Positions 15,676 through 21,812 of a stretch of DNA of 21,812 nucleotides are shown here, piece after piece. The notes beneath the pieces are model-generated. The model did no database searches, was not told where the DNA came from, and was given only the letters and a program-made list of their open reading frames with translations. How positions within the stretch are numbered: position 1 is the stretch's first letter; each line of letters begins with the position of its first letter. The stretch is from Halieaceae bacterium (lineage in GTDB: Bacteria; Pseudomonadota; Gammaproteobacteria; Pseudomonadales; Halieaceae), in assembly GCA_002683395.1 (NCBI GenBank), contig NYTG01000072.1:7764-29575 (forward strand), read 5' to 3'. The translations under genes and the position numbers were made by a program.

Positions 15676-16781
15676 GACGAGGTCTCCACGCCTTGGCGCG
15701 CATAAAAATCTTCTGCAAACCTATCGAGTTCTCCCGCTTCGATGGCGGCCCGAATACCCGCCATGTGCCGCTGATAAAAACGCAGGTTATGGATTGTCGC
15801 CAATTGTGACCCCAATATTTCATTGCACTTATCGAGGTGCGCAAGATACGCCCGAGAAAAATTCGAACAGGTGTAGCAGTCACACTCTGCATCGACCGGC
15901 TCGGTACTGGCTTTATGCTTGGCATTGCGAAGCTTCAGTACGCCGGTGCTGGTGAATAAATGCCCGTTGCGCGCGTTACGGGTCGGCATGACACAGTCAA
16001 ACATATCAACACCGCGCAGCACGCCTTCAAGCAAATCAGCAGGTGTACCCACTCCCATTAGGTAACGGGGACTCTCAGCGGGTAAAAGGCCAGCCAGCGC
16101 ATCGAGCACGGACATCATTTCGCCTTTAGGTTCACCCACCGACAGGCCACCGATCGCGTACCCGTTAAAGCCGATATTCATGAGGCCATCTAAAGAACGT
16201 TTTCTCAGCTCTGGGTACATACCGCCCTGAACAATGCCAAACAATGCGGCCGGATTATCACCATGAGCGCGCCGGCTGCGTTCAGCCCACCTGAGCGATA
16301 GCTGCATGGAGCGATCCGCCTCGGCCTCGGTCGCGGGATAGGGTGTGCACTCGTCAAAGATCATAACAATGTCGCTACCGAGGTCCCGCTGGATGCGCAT
16401 GGATGTCTCAGGATCCAGGAATACCTTGTCGCCATTGACAGGAGATTTGAAGGCGACGCCTTCCTCGGTGACCTTGCGTAGATCATCCAGACTAAATACC
16501 TGAAACCCGCCCGAGTCAGTCAGGATGGGGCCTTGCCACCCCATGAAATCATGTAAATCACCGTGGGCACGGATGACATCGGTACCGGGACGAAGCCAAA
16601 GATGGAAAGTATTGCCGAGAATGATCTCCGCACCGATGGCCGTAATATCGCGCGGCAGCATGCCCTTGACCGTTCCATAGGTGCCAACCGGCATGAATGC
16701 CGGCGTCTGCACACTGCCTCTGGGAAAATCGAGTTGGCCTCGTCGCGCGTGGCCGTCGCGATGCGATACTTGGAAGTCCAC
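15672..16781 (-). CDS. tgt: Queuine tRNA-ribosyltransferase (tRNA-guanine transglycosylase)
   Basis: TGT exchanges guanine-34 of GUN-anticodon tRNAs for preQ1 in queuosine synthesis. The protein is 369 aa (E. coli 375). Key segments are the N-terminal TPAFMPVGTYGTVKGM, the catalytic-pocket aspartate in ILTDSGGFQVFSL, FDECTPYPAT, FGIVQGGMYPELR and AIGGLSVGEPKGEM. The nucleophile aspartate lies in DMFDCVMPTRNARNG. The zinc site is CDCYTC with the downstream histidine in ATIHN. The start is GTG at 16781, sharing one base with the queA stop (TAGTG). Next comes a DUF1289 gene; the yajC-secD-secF genes that follow tgt in E. coli are not in this window. Confidence 0.97.
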   Translation of the reverse strand: MDFQVSHRDGHARRGQLDFPRGSVQTPAFMPVGTYGTVKGMLPRDITAIGAEIILGNTFHLWLRPGTDVIRAHGDLHDFMGWQGPILTDSGGFQVFSLDDLRKVTEEGVAFKSPVNGDKVFLDPETSMRIQRDLGSDIVMIFDECTPYPATEAEADRSMQLSLRWAERSRRAHGDNPAALFGIVQGGMYPELRKRSLDGLMNIGFNGYAIGGLSVGEPKGEMMSVLDALAGLLPAESPRYLMGVGTPADLLEGVLRGVDMFDCVMPTRNARNGHLFTSTGVLKLRNAKHKASTEPVDAECDCYTCSNFSRAYLAHLDKCNEILGSQLATIHNLRFYQRHMAGIRAAIEAGELDRFAEDFYARQGVETSS

Positions 16782-17845
16782 TACACCACCCGCTCTTTGG
16801 TCAGGAACATGGCATCCCCATAGCTGAAAAATCGGTAACGGTTGTCGATCGCCGCACGATAGGCGCGACGAATGGTGTCGACTCCTGCGAACGCTGAGAC
16901 CAGCATAATAAGGGTCGATTCAGGTAAGTGAAAGTTGGTCACCATGGCGTCGACAACACGAAAGCGGCAGCTCGGATAGAGAAAGATATCGGTATCACCA
17001 CTGTAAGGCGCCAGTGAACTCCCTTCGTCACCCTGCACTGCGGCGCTTTCCAGCGACCGGACTGCGGTCGTCCCGACAGCAACCACCCTGCCGCCTCTCT
17101 CCCGGCATGCCTCGACGGCCTCGCAACAGGCTCGATCAACCTCAATGTATTCACTGTGCATAGTGTGATCTGTAATGTTGTCAACACGGACCGGCTGAAA
17201 AGTTCCCGCACCCACATGCAGAGTGACTTCCGTTTTCGCGATGCCCGCTAGGTCTAATTGGTCCAATAATGTTTGATCAAAATGTAAACCCGCTGTCGGG
17301 GCAGCAACCGCCCCTTCACGGCGGCCATACAGTGTCTGGTAACGATCGCGATCCGCCAACGTGTCGTCCCGCTCGATGTAGGGAGGCAGCGGCATATGAC
17401 CAAAGCGCCGCATCATTTCTTCGAGCGTTCCCGCCTCGGGCGCCAGAGAAAACAATGCGCCCTGTCTCCCGGTCACCCTGACAGTAAGATCTGAGACGTC
17501 ACTCTCGGGGTCCGCTGTAATCAGCAACAATGCCCCCTCACGAGGGCTCTTGCTTGCGCGTATATGAGCCAGGGCCGTACCGTCGGCCAACAAACGTTCA
17601 ATCAGAATTTCGACCCGCCCGCCTGTCTGCTTTTGGGCGTAGAGCCTGGCCGCCAGCACTCGGGTGTTGTTAAACACAAGCAGATCATCCGAGGTTAAGA
17701 GTTGAGGCAAGTCTCTGAAGGTCAAATGACTAAACTCGCCCTTATTACTGTCGACTGACAATAGTCGAGACGCGGAACGTTCGGGCAGTGGCACCTGAGC
17801 GATCAAATCGGCTGGGAGTTCAAAATCAAAGTCAGCGGTTTTCAT
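16781..17845 (-). CDS. queA: S-adenosylmethionine:tRNA ribosyltransferase-isomerase
   Basis: QueA transfers and isomerises the ribosyl part of SAM onto preQ1-tRNA to give epoxyqueuosine, the step after Tgt. The protein is 354 aa (E. coli 356). Typical blocks are DFDFELPADLIAQVPLPER at the N-terminus, DDLLVFNNTRVLAARL, GGRVEILIERLL, FGHMPLPPYIER and the highly conserved GAVAAPTAGLHFD. LHVGAGTFQPV, HSEYIEV, VAVGTTAVRSLES and NFHLPESTLIMLVSAFAG follow. The ATG at 17845 is about 60 bases 3' of the bidirectional terminator that ends the preceding gene, so queA must have its own promoter in the short gap (17846-17904), where I see no clear -35/-10 pair. Confidence 0.98.
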   Translation of the reverse strand: MKTADFDFELPADLIAQVPLPERSASRLLSVDSNKGEFSHLTFRDLPQLLTSDDLLVFNNTRVLAARLYAQKQTGGRVEILIERLLADGTALAHIRASKSPREGALLLITADPESDVSDLTVRVTGRQGALFSLAPEAGTLEEMMRRFGHMPLPPYIERDDTLADRDRYQTLYGRREGAVAAPTAGLHFDQTLLDQLDLAGIAKTEVTLHVGAGTFQPVRVDNITDHTMHSEYIEVDRACCEAVEACRERGGRVVAVGTTAVRSLESAAVQGDEGSSLAPYSGDTDIFLYPSCRFRVVDAMVTNFHLPESTLIMLVSAFAGVDTIRRAYRAAIDNRYRFFSYGDAMFLTKERVV

Positions 17846-17904
17846 AAGTGGTTCTATCCGAAATGGCTCCCACGATCACTAATAGCTTGGATGTCGTCGA
17901 GCCC

Positions 17905-17936
17905 ACAAAAAAGCCGGCTTGGGCCGGCTTTTTTGT
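17905..17936 (-). terminator. Strong intrinsic terminator, bidirectional in form
   Basis: A perfect 14-bp stem (GCCGGC core flanked by an A-tract on one side and a T-tract on the other) with a 4-base loop. On the minus strand the GC stem is followed by six T, so it ends transcription of the acidic protein gene just upstream. It insulates queA from that gene and is symmetrical enough to work on the plus strand too. Confidence 0.93.
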
Positions 17937-17957
17937 ACGACACAGACTTTACCCGCA

Positions 17958-18395
17958 TCACTTTTCCTTTTCTTCAGCCTCGGTCTCCGGGTCAGTGGCC
18001 TCAGGGTCGGCTTCCGCCTCCGGCTCCTCAGCCGCATCGGGCTCGGGTTCGGGCTCGGGCTCGGGTTCGGGTTCGGGTTCGGGCTCGGGCTCGGGTTCGG
18101 GTTCGGGTTCGTCAGCAGCATCTGATGAAGCTGCGTCTTCTGCAGTAGCGTCTGATTCCTCTGCCGCGGGCGCGTCATCAGCGGCAACTTCCGCCTCATT
18201 ACCCTCGGCCTCGGCTTCCGGTGCTTCCTCTTTGGGACTAGGAATAGCGACCTTTACCAAGTCCTCTGCTACCAGAATCTTGACCTTTTCTTCGCCATTT
18301 ATGGGTCTGCCGCTGGCATCTTGCACCGCGTACCGCTCGTCACCGCGCATAAAGATCTTGTACTCAGCCGTCTTCTTAATGAGCTTCATCGCCAT
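17958..18395 (-). CDS. Acidic EP-repeat protein, function unknown
   Basis: A 145-aa protein I cannot assign to a named family. Residues 1-52 look folded and partly basic (MAMKLIKKTAEYKIF, GDERYAVQDASGRPINGEEK, VKILVAEDLVKVAIP), as in a small beta-rich module. The rest is low complexity and strongly acidic (Ala, Glu, Asp, Pro) and surely disordered. It includes twelve consecutive Glu-Pro pairs and ends ETEAEEKEK. No signal peptide or membrane segment is seen, so it is probably cytoplasmic. The first ATG (18395) lies 7 bases after GGGAG; the Met two codons later is a weaker choice. It stands alone between a promoter-like region and its own terminator. The acidic tail could bind basic partners or ribosomal proteins, but that is a guess. 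Confidence 0.85.
   Translation of the reverse strand: MAMKLIKKTAEYKIFMRGDERYAVQDASGRPINGEEKVKILVAEDLVKVAIPSPKEEAPEAEAEGNEAEVAADDAPAAEESDATAEDAASSDAADEPEPEPEPEPEPEPEPEPEPEPEPDAAEEPEAEADPEATDPETEAEEKEK
18039..18110 (-). repeat. Hexanucleotide (Glu-Pro)12 tract with 30-bp tandem copy
   Basis: Twelve in-frame 6-base units encode Glu-Pro. The GAA/GAG choice makes bases 18051-18080 and 18081-18110 exact 30-bp copies of each other (five units each). Because units are 6 bp, slippage changes length without breaking the frame. Confidence 0.97.
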
Positions 18396-18464
18396 ATCTT
18401 TTCTCCCTGAAGATACTCAGATTCACCGGACCGACCGGAGTGGGGCTCGGCTGAATCGCGCAAA

Positions 18465-18470
18465 AGTATA
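18465..18470 (-). promoter_or_regulatory. Possible -10 for the acidic protein gene
   Basis: The minus strand reads TATACT (5 of 6 to consensus) about 70 bases before the ATG at 18395. No recognisable -35 lies at the right distance, so support is limited. The segment between this site and the start codon contains a short CCGG-flanked inverted repeat. Confidence 0.3.
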
Positions 18471-18500
18471 CAGCACGAGGCAGAATTGCCTAGTCTCCCG

Positions 18501-18528
18501 TTGCCCGCGTGGTAGGAGTTGGTATACT
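18501..18528 (+). promoter_or_regulatory. tRNA-Leu promoter
   Basis: TTGCCC (18501-18506), a 16-base spacer and TATACT (18523-18528) are followed by a GC-rich discriminator (CCGCGGCC), about 20 bases before the tRNA. GC-rich discriminators are typical of stringently controlled stable-RNA promoters, so growth-rate control is inferred. Confidence 0.7.
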
Positions 18529-18548
18529 CCGCGGCCTCGTCTGTGCGA

Positions 18549-18635
18549 GCCGGAGTGGTGGAATTGGTAGACACAGGGGATTCAAAATCCCCCGCAGGCA
18601 ACTGCTTGCCGGTTCAAGTCCGGCCTTCGGTACCA
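18549..18635 (+). tRNA. tRNA-Leu (anticodon CAA)
   Basis: An 87-base class II tRNA. The acceptor GCCGGAG pairs with CTTCGGT (two G-U pairs), followed by discriminator A and an encoded CCA. The anticodon stem GGGGA/TCCCC encloses the loop TTCAAAA, giving anticodon CAA, which decodes UUG. A long variable arm, and a T-arm GCCGG-TTCAAGT-CCGGC, confirm leucine identity. The last 20 bases recur in imperfect form at 20218-20237, suggesting this tRNA has been an integration target. Confidence 0.97.
18616..18635 (+). repeat. Putative att copy 1, 3' end of tRNA-Leu
   Basis: The last 20 bases of the tRNA gene match 20218-20237 at 18 of 20 positions, in direct orientation, with the final 13 bases (GCCTTCGGTACCA) identical. 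tRNA 3' ends are standard targets of tyrosine integrases. Confidence 0.55.
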
Positions 18636-18654
18636 TCAAGACATCAAAACGAGT

Positions 18655-18824
18655 TTAAAAGCCTTTGCAGATAAAGTTGCCGATAGCTGAATTGGTGCCT
18701 GCCGTCATCTCACCGGTATCGCTCAGACCGTCACCGTCGCTATCCTCGGCATAGAGGAAGGCGCGAGCAGCGCACAGAAGACGAGGTCAGAGCGTGCTAA
18801 GACATTTCTCGTCATTAGTCGCAT
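18655..18824 (-). pseudogene. Decayed calcium-binding-repeat secreted protein fragment
   Basis: On the minus strand one frame (18786-18655) reads AFLYAEDSDGDGLSDTGE, then MTAGTNSAIGNFICKGF and TAA, a typical thrombospondin type-3 / calcium-loop tail. Upstream, that frame is closed by TGA at 18787. A second frame starts at ATG 18824 with the signal-peptide-like MRLMTRNVLARSDLVFCALL. Joining the two needs one frameshift near 18765-18775. I therefore read it as a remnant or frameshifted small gene downstream of the TSP3 protein gene. It is not in frame with that gene. It may instead be only the 3' end of a deleted longer gene. Confidence 0.4.
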
Positions 18825-18859
18825 GGATCGAGTACGAGAGGCCTTATAGCCATCCATTG

Positions 18860-20023
18860 TTAGGTGTATTTAGTAGTCTTCTCTGCTGAGGGACGTCTAC
18901 TCCACCAAAGGCCCAGCAAGCCTAATAGGCTAATTAAAATCAGCATCCACGCGGGACTAAACATCGGTACCCGCTTGGCGTCTTCTCCTGCAGCACAGCC
19001 ATAAGTGGGTGAAAAGGGGTCAGTGTCGATTCCTACTGAGCCGGTCGGGGTGGTCGGGCAAATCAAATCACAAACGTTCCCAACAGCATCTTGGTCGGCA
19101 TCGCTCTGGTCCGGGTTACTCACTAACTGACAGTTGTCTTGGCCATCAGCAATGCCATCGCTATCGTCATCATTCGGATTCAATTCCTTGGAGAGGTCGA
19201 CGGCAGCTGATGTTGCGGCGAAGTTATCAAACGCAAAACCGTGGCTGCTGTCCGAGCTATTAAAAGAGATGATGAGTCGTTTTACTGGTGTATCGAGATC
19301 TGCAAAGGTAAAAGTCGTCGGGAGACCATCACGATGAGTACCTTTACAGGCAAGGCCGCTATTGGTGGTGCCGTTCGGGTTGGCACAATAAGGTCCAAGC
19401 GTCTGTGTCGGACCAATCTGGTTACCCGCCTCAGAATAAGCCGTTACATCGAACGCCTCTCCATTATCAATATCCCAAATCTGACCGGCCATGCTGACGG
19501 GTAATACACCCGTATAAGTCACAACGAAATCCACGTTGAAGACTGTGCCTTCGGACGGAGGTTTATCGTCCCTCATAGAGTACTGAGTTTCTTGGTTGAT
19601 GACATTACCCGAGGGGTCTACGTCATTGGCGCACTTCCTCTTCTCCCGAATCAGCCACTGTCCGCCCTCCCCTGAAACTGTGTTGTCTTCTTCCGTAAGC
19701 ACATTAGCTATATTGTCGTAAGCATTTGTATAGGCCGCGCAAGTGAGGGTTCCACCAACGACATCGTTATTGCCGCGCTGCTCGATCACTACCCCCTGAT
19801 CAGCGATCTTGTCGCCATCGATATCGTATCCGAAGCTGAGGCCCGTTAATCCAATTTGAAAAACCGTATTGAGAGGCAACTGCAGATTATCGACGGGGTC
19901 GGAATTATCAGGCAACTTTTCAAAGGTGATGGTCTGGGCTTGACCCGCAAGCGCGAAGAGAGACAAACAAACAGCCAGCGAAGCATAAGATACCAACGGC
20001 GTCTTATTAGAAAGACCTAGCAT
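18860..20023 (-). CDS. Secreted thrombospondin type-3 repeat protein with C-terminal sorting-like tail
   Basis: A 387-aa exported protein from the ATG at 20023. That start places a signal peptide at residues 1-30 (hydrophobic YASLAVCLSLFALAGQAQ); a longer frame from 20071 would put extra residues before it. Residues 31-275 are a beta-rich region resembling PEP-CTERM-type extracellular proteins (GQIWDIDNGEAFDVTAYSE, HGFAFDNFAATS) with several cysteines. Residues 284-319 hold calcium-binding TSP3 repeats (DDDSDGIADGQDNC, NPDQSDADQDAVGNVCD). The C-terminus (352-377) is VPMFSPAWM, a hydrophobic helix and SRRPS, which resembles exosortase or rhombosortase-type sorting tails or a plain membrane anchor. 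Substrate unknown; surface location is inferred. It lies alone in the segment bounded by tRNA-Leu and its partial copy. Confidence 0.85.
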   Translation of the reverse strand: MLGLSNKTPLVSYASLAVCLSLFALAGQAQTITFEKLPDNSDPVDNLQLPLNTVFQIGLTGLSFGYDIDGDKIADQGVVIEQRGNNDVVGGTLTCAAYTNAYDNIANVLTEEDNTVSGEGGQWLIREKRKCANDVDPSGNVINQETQYSMRDDKPPSEGTVFNVDFVVTYTGVLPVSMAGQIWDIDNGEAFDVTAYSEAGNQIGPTQTLGPYCANPNGTTNSGLACKGTHRDGLPTTFTFADLDTPVKRLIISFNSSDSSHGFAFDNFAATSAAVDLSKELNPNDDDSDGIADGQDNCQLVSNPDQSDADQDAVGNVCDLICPTTPTGSVGIDTDPFSPTYGCAAGEDAKRVPMFSPAWMLILISLLGLLGLWWSRRPSAEKTTKYT

Positions 20024-20089
20024 AATGTAGGGATCCTGATTGCAGATGCTCTCGGTAGGCAAAATGATCAAGTTACGGCTCGTGACAGT

Positions 20090-20117
20090 AACATATTACA
20101 AAAGTCAAAGAAGACAA
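20090..20117 (-). promoter_or_regulatory. Possible promoter of the TSP3 protein gene
   Basis: In an AT-rich stretch the minus strand has TTGTCT (20112-20117), 16 bases, then TATGTT (20090-20095), each 4 of 6 to consensus, about 70 bases before the ATG. A near-palindrome GTAACATATTAC overlaps the -10 and could bind a regulator. Confidence 0.35.
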
Positions 20118-20217
20118 ATGCAGTGACAATAAAATAAAAACTGCTCTAAAAGCACTGTGAATGTCTGTGTTTATGGAGACGCAACGCTCCTCTACCGAAC
20201 TCCCCAAAAACCCCAAG

Positions 20218-20237
20218 AAGTCGAGCCTTCGGTACCA
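20218..20237 (+). repeat. Putative att copy 2, partial tRNA-Leu 3' end
   Basis: It reads AAGTCGAGCCTTCGGTACCA. It differs from the tRNA-Leu 3' end at two adjacent bases and includes the CCA. No tRNA body precedes it, so it is a fragment. With the intact tRNA at 18549-18635 it brackets about 1.6 kb. Confidence 0.55.
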
Positions 20238-20352
20238 ACCCGCAACTCGTTATTGCCCTCGCTAGCGCCACCGGCGCGCTGTTGTCGCGCGCCCCTGTTA
20301 GCCCCTCAACTCGCGGTGCTACACTTTTAGTGGTGATCAGCGGGGTAACAAC
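20238..20352. promoter_or_regulatory. Upstream region of the glutamate-synthase-domain gene
   Basis: This 115-base gap has a GC-rich hairpin near 20264-20280 (AGCGCC/GGCGCGCT with a bulge). It also has an extended -10 candidate TGC-TACACT (TACACT at 20320-20325), about 28 bases before the ATG, with a poor -35. A GCGGGG sequence precedes the start codon as ribosome site. Confidence 0.35.
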
Positions 20353-21812
20353 ATGAGTTCCTTCCTTGAGCTGCTTGATGGTGTGCTCGACACGACGATG
20401 ATGGTCATCGCATTGACGATCCTGTTGGCACTCATCGCGGTGGTTGTGCTGTTCGTCATTGATGTGACCCAGAACACTCAGGCTATTCGCAAAAATTATC
20501 CGGTGATAGGTCGCCTGCGGTATGTTTTCGAACACCTTGGCGTGTTCTTTCGGCAATATTTTTTCGCGATGGATCGAGAAGAGTTACCCTTTAATAGAGC
20601 ACAAAGAGCGTGGGTCGCGCGAGCGTCCAAAAGCCTCGACAGCACACTCGCCTTTGGCTCTACAAAACCCCTGAATCGTCCTGGCGATATCTTTTTTCTC
20701 AATAGCGCCTATCCCCCTACCAAGCCCGAAATCGATGCTCACTGTCAGGCTCCCGTGATATTTGGCGAGGGGCATGTGGCTCATCCTTTTACAACACACG
20801 CGTTCTTCAATATATCGGCCATGTCATACGGCGCGCTGTCCGGGCCGGCAATCTCGGCCCTCTCGGCTGGCGCCCAGCAAAGTGGTATCTGGCTGAATAC
20901 GGGTGAAGGAGGCCTCGCGCCGTTTCATCAGGCTGCGGCCTGTGATCTTGTTTTTCAGATTGGCACCGCCAAGTATGGTGTGCGGGATGAGGCGGGTAAT
21001 CTGGATAGCCACAAGGTGGCTGAGTTGGCTGCGATACCCGAAGTCAGAATGTTCGAGATTAAGCTCTCGCAGGGTGCCAAGCCGGGTAAAGGCGGGATCC
21101 TCCCGGGAAAAAAAGTCACCGCCCTCATTGCCAGTACCCGGGGAATCTCGCAAGGACATGACTCGATCAGCCCCAACCGCCATCCGGAAGTGACCGACGC
21201 GGCTTCTCTACTCGATCTGATTGAACGCGTTCGTTCAGCCTCGGGTAAACCGACAGGCATCAAGTTCGTCATGGGCCAGACGGAATGGCTGGACGATCTT
21301 TGCGATGCCATCCAACTGCGCGGCATCAGGTCTGCTCCAGATTTCATCACCCTGGACAGCGCCGATGGTGGCACAGGCGCTGCCCCACAGGGCCTGATGG
21401 ACAACATGGGACTGCCGATTGCCTCCAGTCTGCCGCTGGTCCATCAAAAACTCAGCGCCGTCGGCCTGCGCGATCGGATCAAACTCATTGCCGCAGGCAA
21501 AATGATTAACCCGGCCGGGGTCGCCGCGGCGCTCTGCCTCGGGGCTGATGTTGTCTGCTCAGCTCGGGGTTTCATGTTCGCATTAGGATGTATTCAGGCG
21601 CTGCAGTGCAACGAAAATACCTGCCCTACCGGCATCACTACGCATAACCCAAAGTTACAGAAAGGGCTTGATCCGACCGTCAAGTCGACTCGTGTGGCGA
21701 ATTACGCGACCTCAATGCACGAGGAAGTGCGGCTTATTGCGCACAGTTGTGGCGTTCTTGACCCGCGCGCTTTGTCTGCAAAACATGCGTTTACCATTTC
21801 CGCTCAAGGGGC
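20353..21812 (+). CDS. Membrane-anchored FMN-binding glutamate synthase family protein (3' end cut)
   Basis: The open frame runs from ATG 20353 to the window edge: 486 codons, with no stop reached. One N-terminal transmembrane segment (about residues 15-37, MMVIALTILLALIAVVVLF) precedes a glutamate-synthase FMN barrel. Barrel segments are FNISAMSYGALSGPAISALS, NTGEGGLAPFH, FEIKLSQGAKPGKGG, DFITLDSADGGTGAAP and LIAAGKMINPAGVAAALCLG. The cysteine cluster CIQALQCNENTCPTGI is the [3Fe-4S] site of GltB. The glutaminase domain and FAD subunit are absent, so this stand-alone type is not classical GltB; electron donor and true substrate are unknown. About 50 residues are probably missing, judging from my memory of family length. 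Confidence 0.92.
   Translation, partial: MSSFLELLDGVLDTTMMVIALTILLALIAVVVLFVIDVTQNTQAIRKNYPVIGRLRYVFEHLGVFFRQYFFAMDREELPFNRAQRAWVARASKSLDSTLAFGSTKPLNRPGDIFFLNSAYPPTKPEIDAHCQAPVIFGEGHVAHPFTTHAFFNISAMSYGALSGPAISALSAGAQQSGIWLNTGEGGLAPFHQAAACDLVFQIGTAKYGVRDEAGNLDSHKVAELAAIPEVRMFEIKLSQGAKPGKGGILPGKKVTALIASTRGISQGHDSISPNRHPEVTDAASLLDLIERVRSASGKPTGIKFVMGQTEWLDDLCDAIQLRGIRSAPDFITLDSADGGTGAAPQGLMDNMGLPIASSLPLVHQKLSAVGLRDRIKLIAAGKMINPAGVAAALCLGADVVCSARGFMFALGCIQALQCNENTCPTGITTHNPKLQKGLDPTVKSTRVANYATSMHEEVRLIAHSCGVLDPRALSAKHAFTISAQG

Noticed and set aside
17848..18570. A 240-codon plus-strand frame rich in Ser-Gly repeats
   Set aside because: The Ser-Gly pattern is the antisense reading of the Glu-Pro tract. 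It runs across the strong terminator and into the tRNA-Leu promoter.
18807..18839. Inverted repeat TCTCGT/ACGAGA downstream of the TSP3 gene
   Set aside because: Only six base pairs with a 21-base loop and no T-run; consistent with chance.
20146..20556. A 136-codon minus-strand frame
   Set aside because: It is antisense to the transmembrane start of the glutamate-synthase-domain gene and spans the promoter region and att-like copy. No motif.
1..21812. CRISPR arrays, transposases, toxin-antitoxin pairs or other defence systems
   Set aside because: No regularly spaced repeats, no inverted repeats with a transposase frame, and no recognisable defence proteins were found on reading both strands. 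The window is mostly core genes.

Overview
The window is a stretch of gammaproteobacterial chromosome, almost entirely conserved housekeeping genes. Gene content and order (dsbC-alaC-hom-thrC-recJ-prfB-lysS; ffh, rpsP-rimM-trmD-rplS; ypjD-like and corB-like genes divergent from ffh; queA-tgt) match Pseudomonas and marine relatives. The proteins align over full length with E. coli and Pseudomonas counterparts recalled from memory. A marine Cellvibrionales/Halieaceae-type organism is my best guess, but it is an inference without a database search.

Layout. (1) 1-9269, minus strand: dsbC, alaC, hom, thrC, recJ, prfB and lysS run head to tail, with 4-nt (alaC/hom) and 13-nt (thrC/recJ) overlaps. 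They cover periplasmic disulfide isomerisation, alanine/threonine/homoserine synthesis, DNA repair, translation termination and Lys-tRNA charging. prfB carries the classic autoregulatory +1 frameshift, so its true start (GTG at 2679) lies well upstream of the long open frame. (2) 9485-13140, minus: ffh, then rpsP-rimM-trmD-rplS, i.e. signal recognition particle and ribosome/tRNA maturation. (3) 13262-15480, plus: a YpjD-type cytochrome c assembly-like membrane protein and a CorB/HlyC-CorC CBS-domain membrane protein, reading away from ffh across a compact divergent promoter region. (4) 15496-17845, minus: queA-tgt (queuosine) with a 59-aa Cys-rich DUF1289 gene coupled to tgt by an ATGA overlap. 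(5) 17905-18395, minus: a small acidic protein with a conserved-looking basic N-terminus and a (Glu-Pro)12 tract, ended by a strong terminator. (6) 18549-18635, plus: tRNA-Leu(CAA) with a stable-RNA-type promoter.

(7) 18636-20237 is the accessory part. It holds a secreted thrombospondin-type-3-repeat protein with a C-terminal sorting-like tail and a decayed fragment of a second such gene. It ends in an imperfect copy of the last 20 bases of the tRNA-Leu gene (13 bases exact). The layout, intact tRNA on one side and a 3'-end copy on the other, is what tRNA-targeted integration leaves behind. No integrase is present. (8) 20353 to the right edge, plus: a membrane-anchored FMN/Fe-S glutamate-synthase-domain protein, cut by the window end.

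No CRISPR array, transposase or multi-gene defence system is visible. The most novel-looking points are the tRNA-Leu-flanked 1.6-kb segment, the acidic EP-repeat protein with a perfect 30-bp internal duplication, and the DUF1289 gene following tgt.
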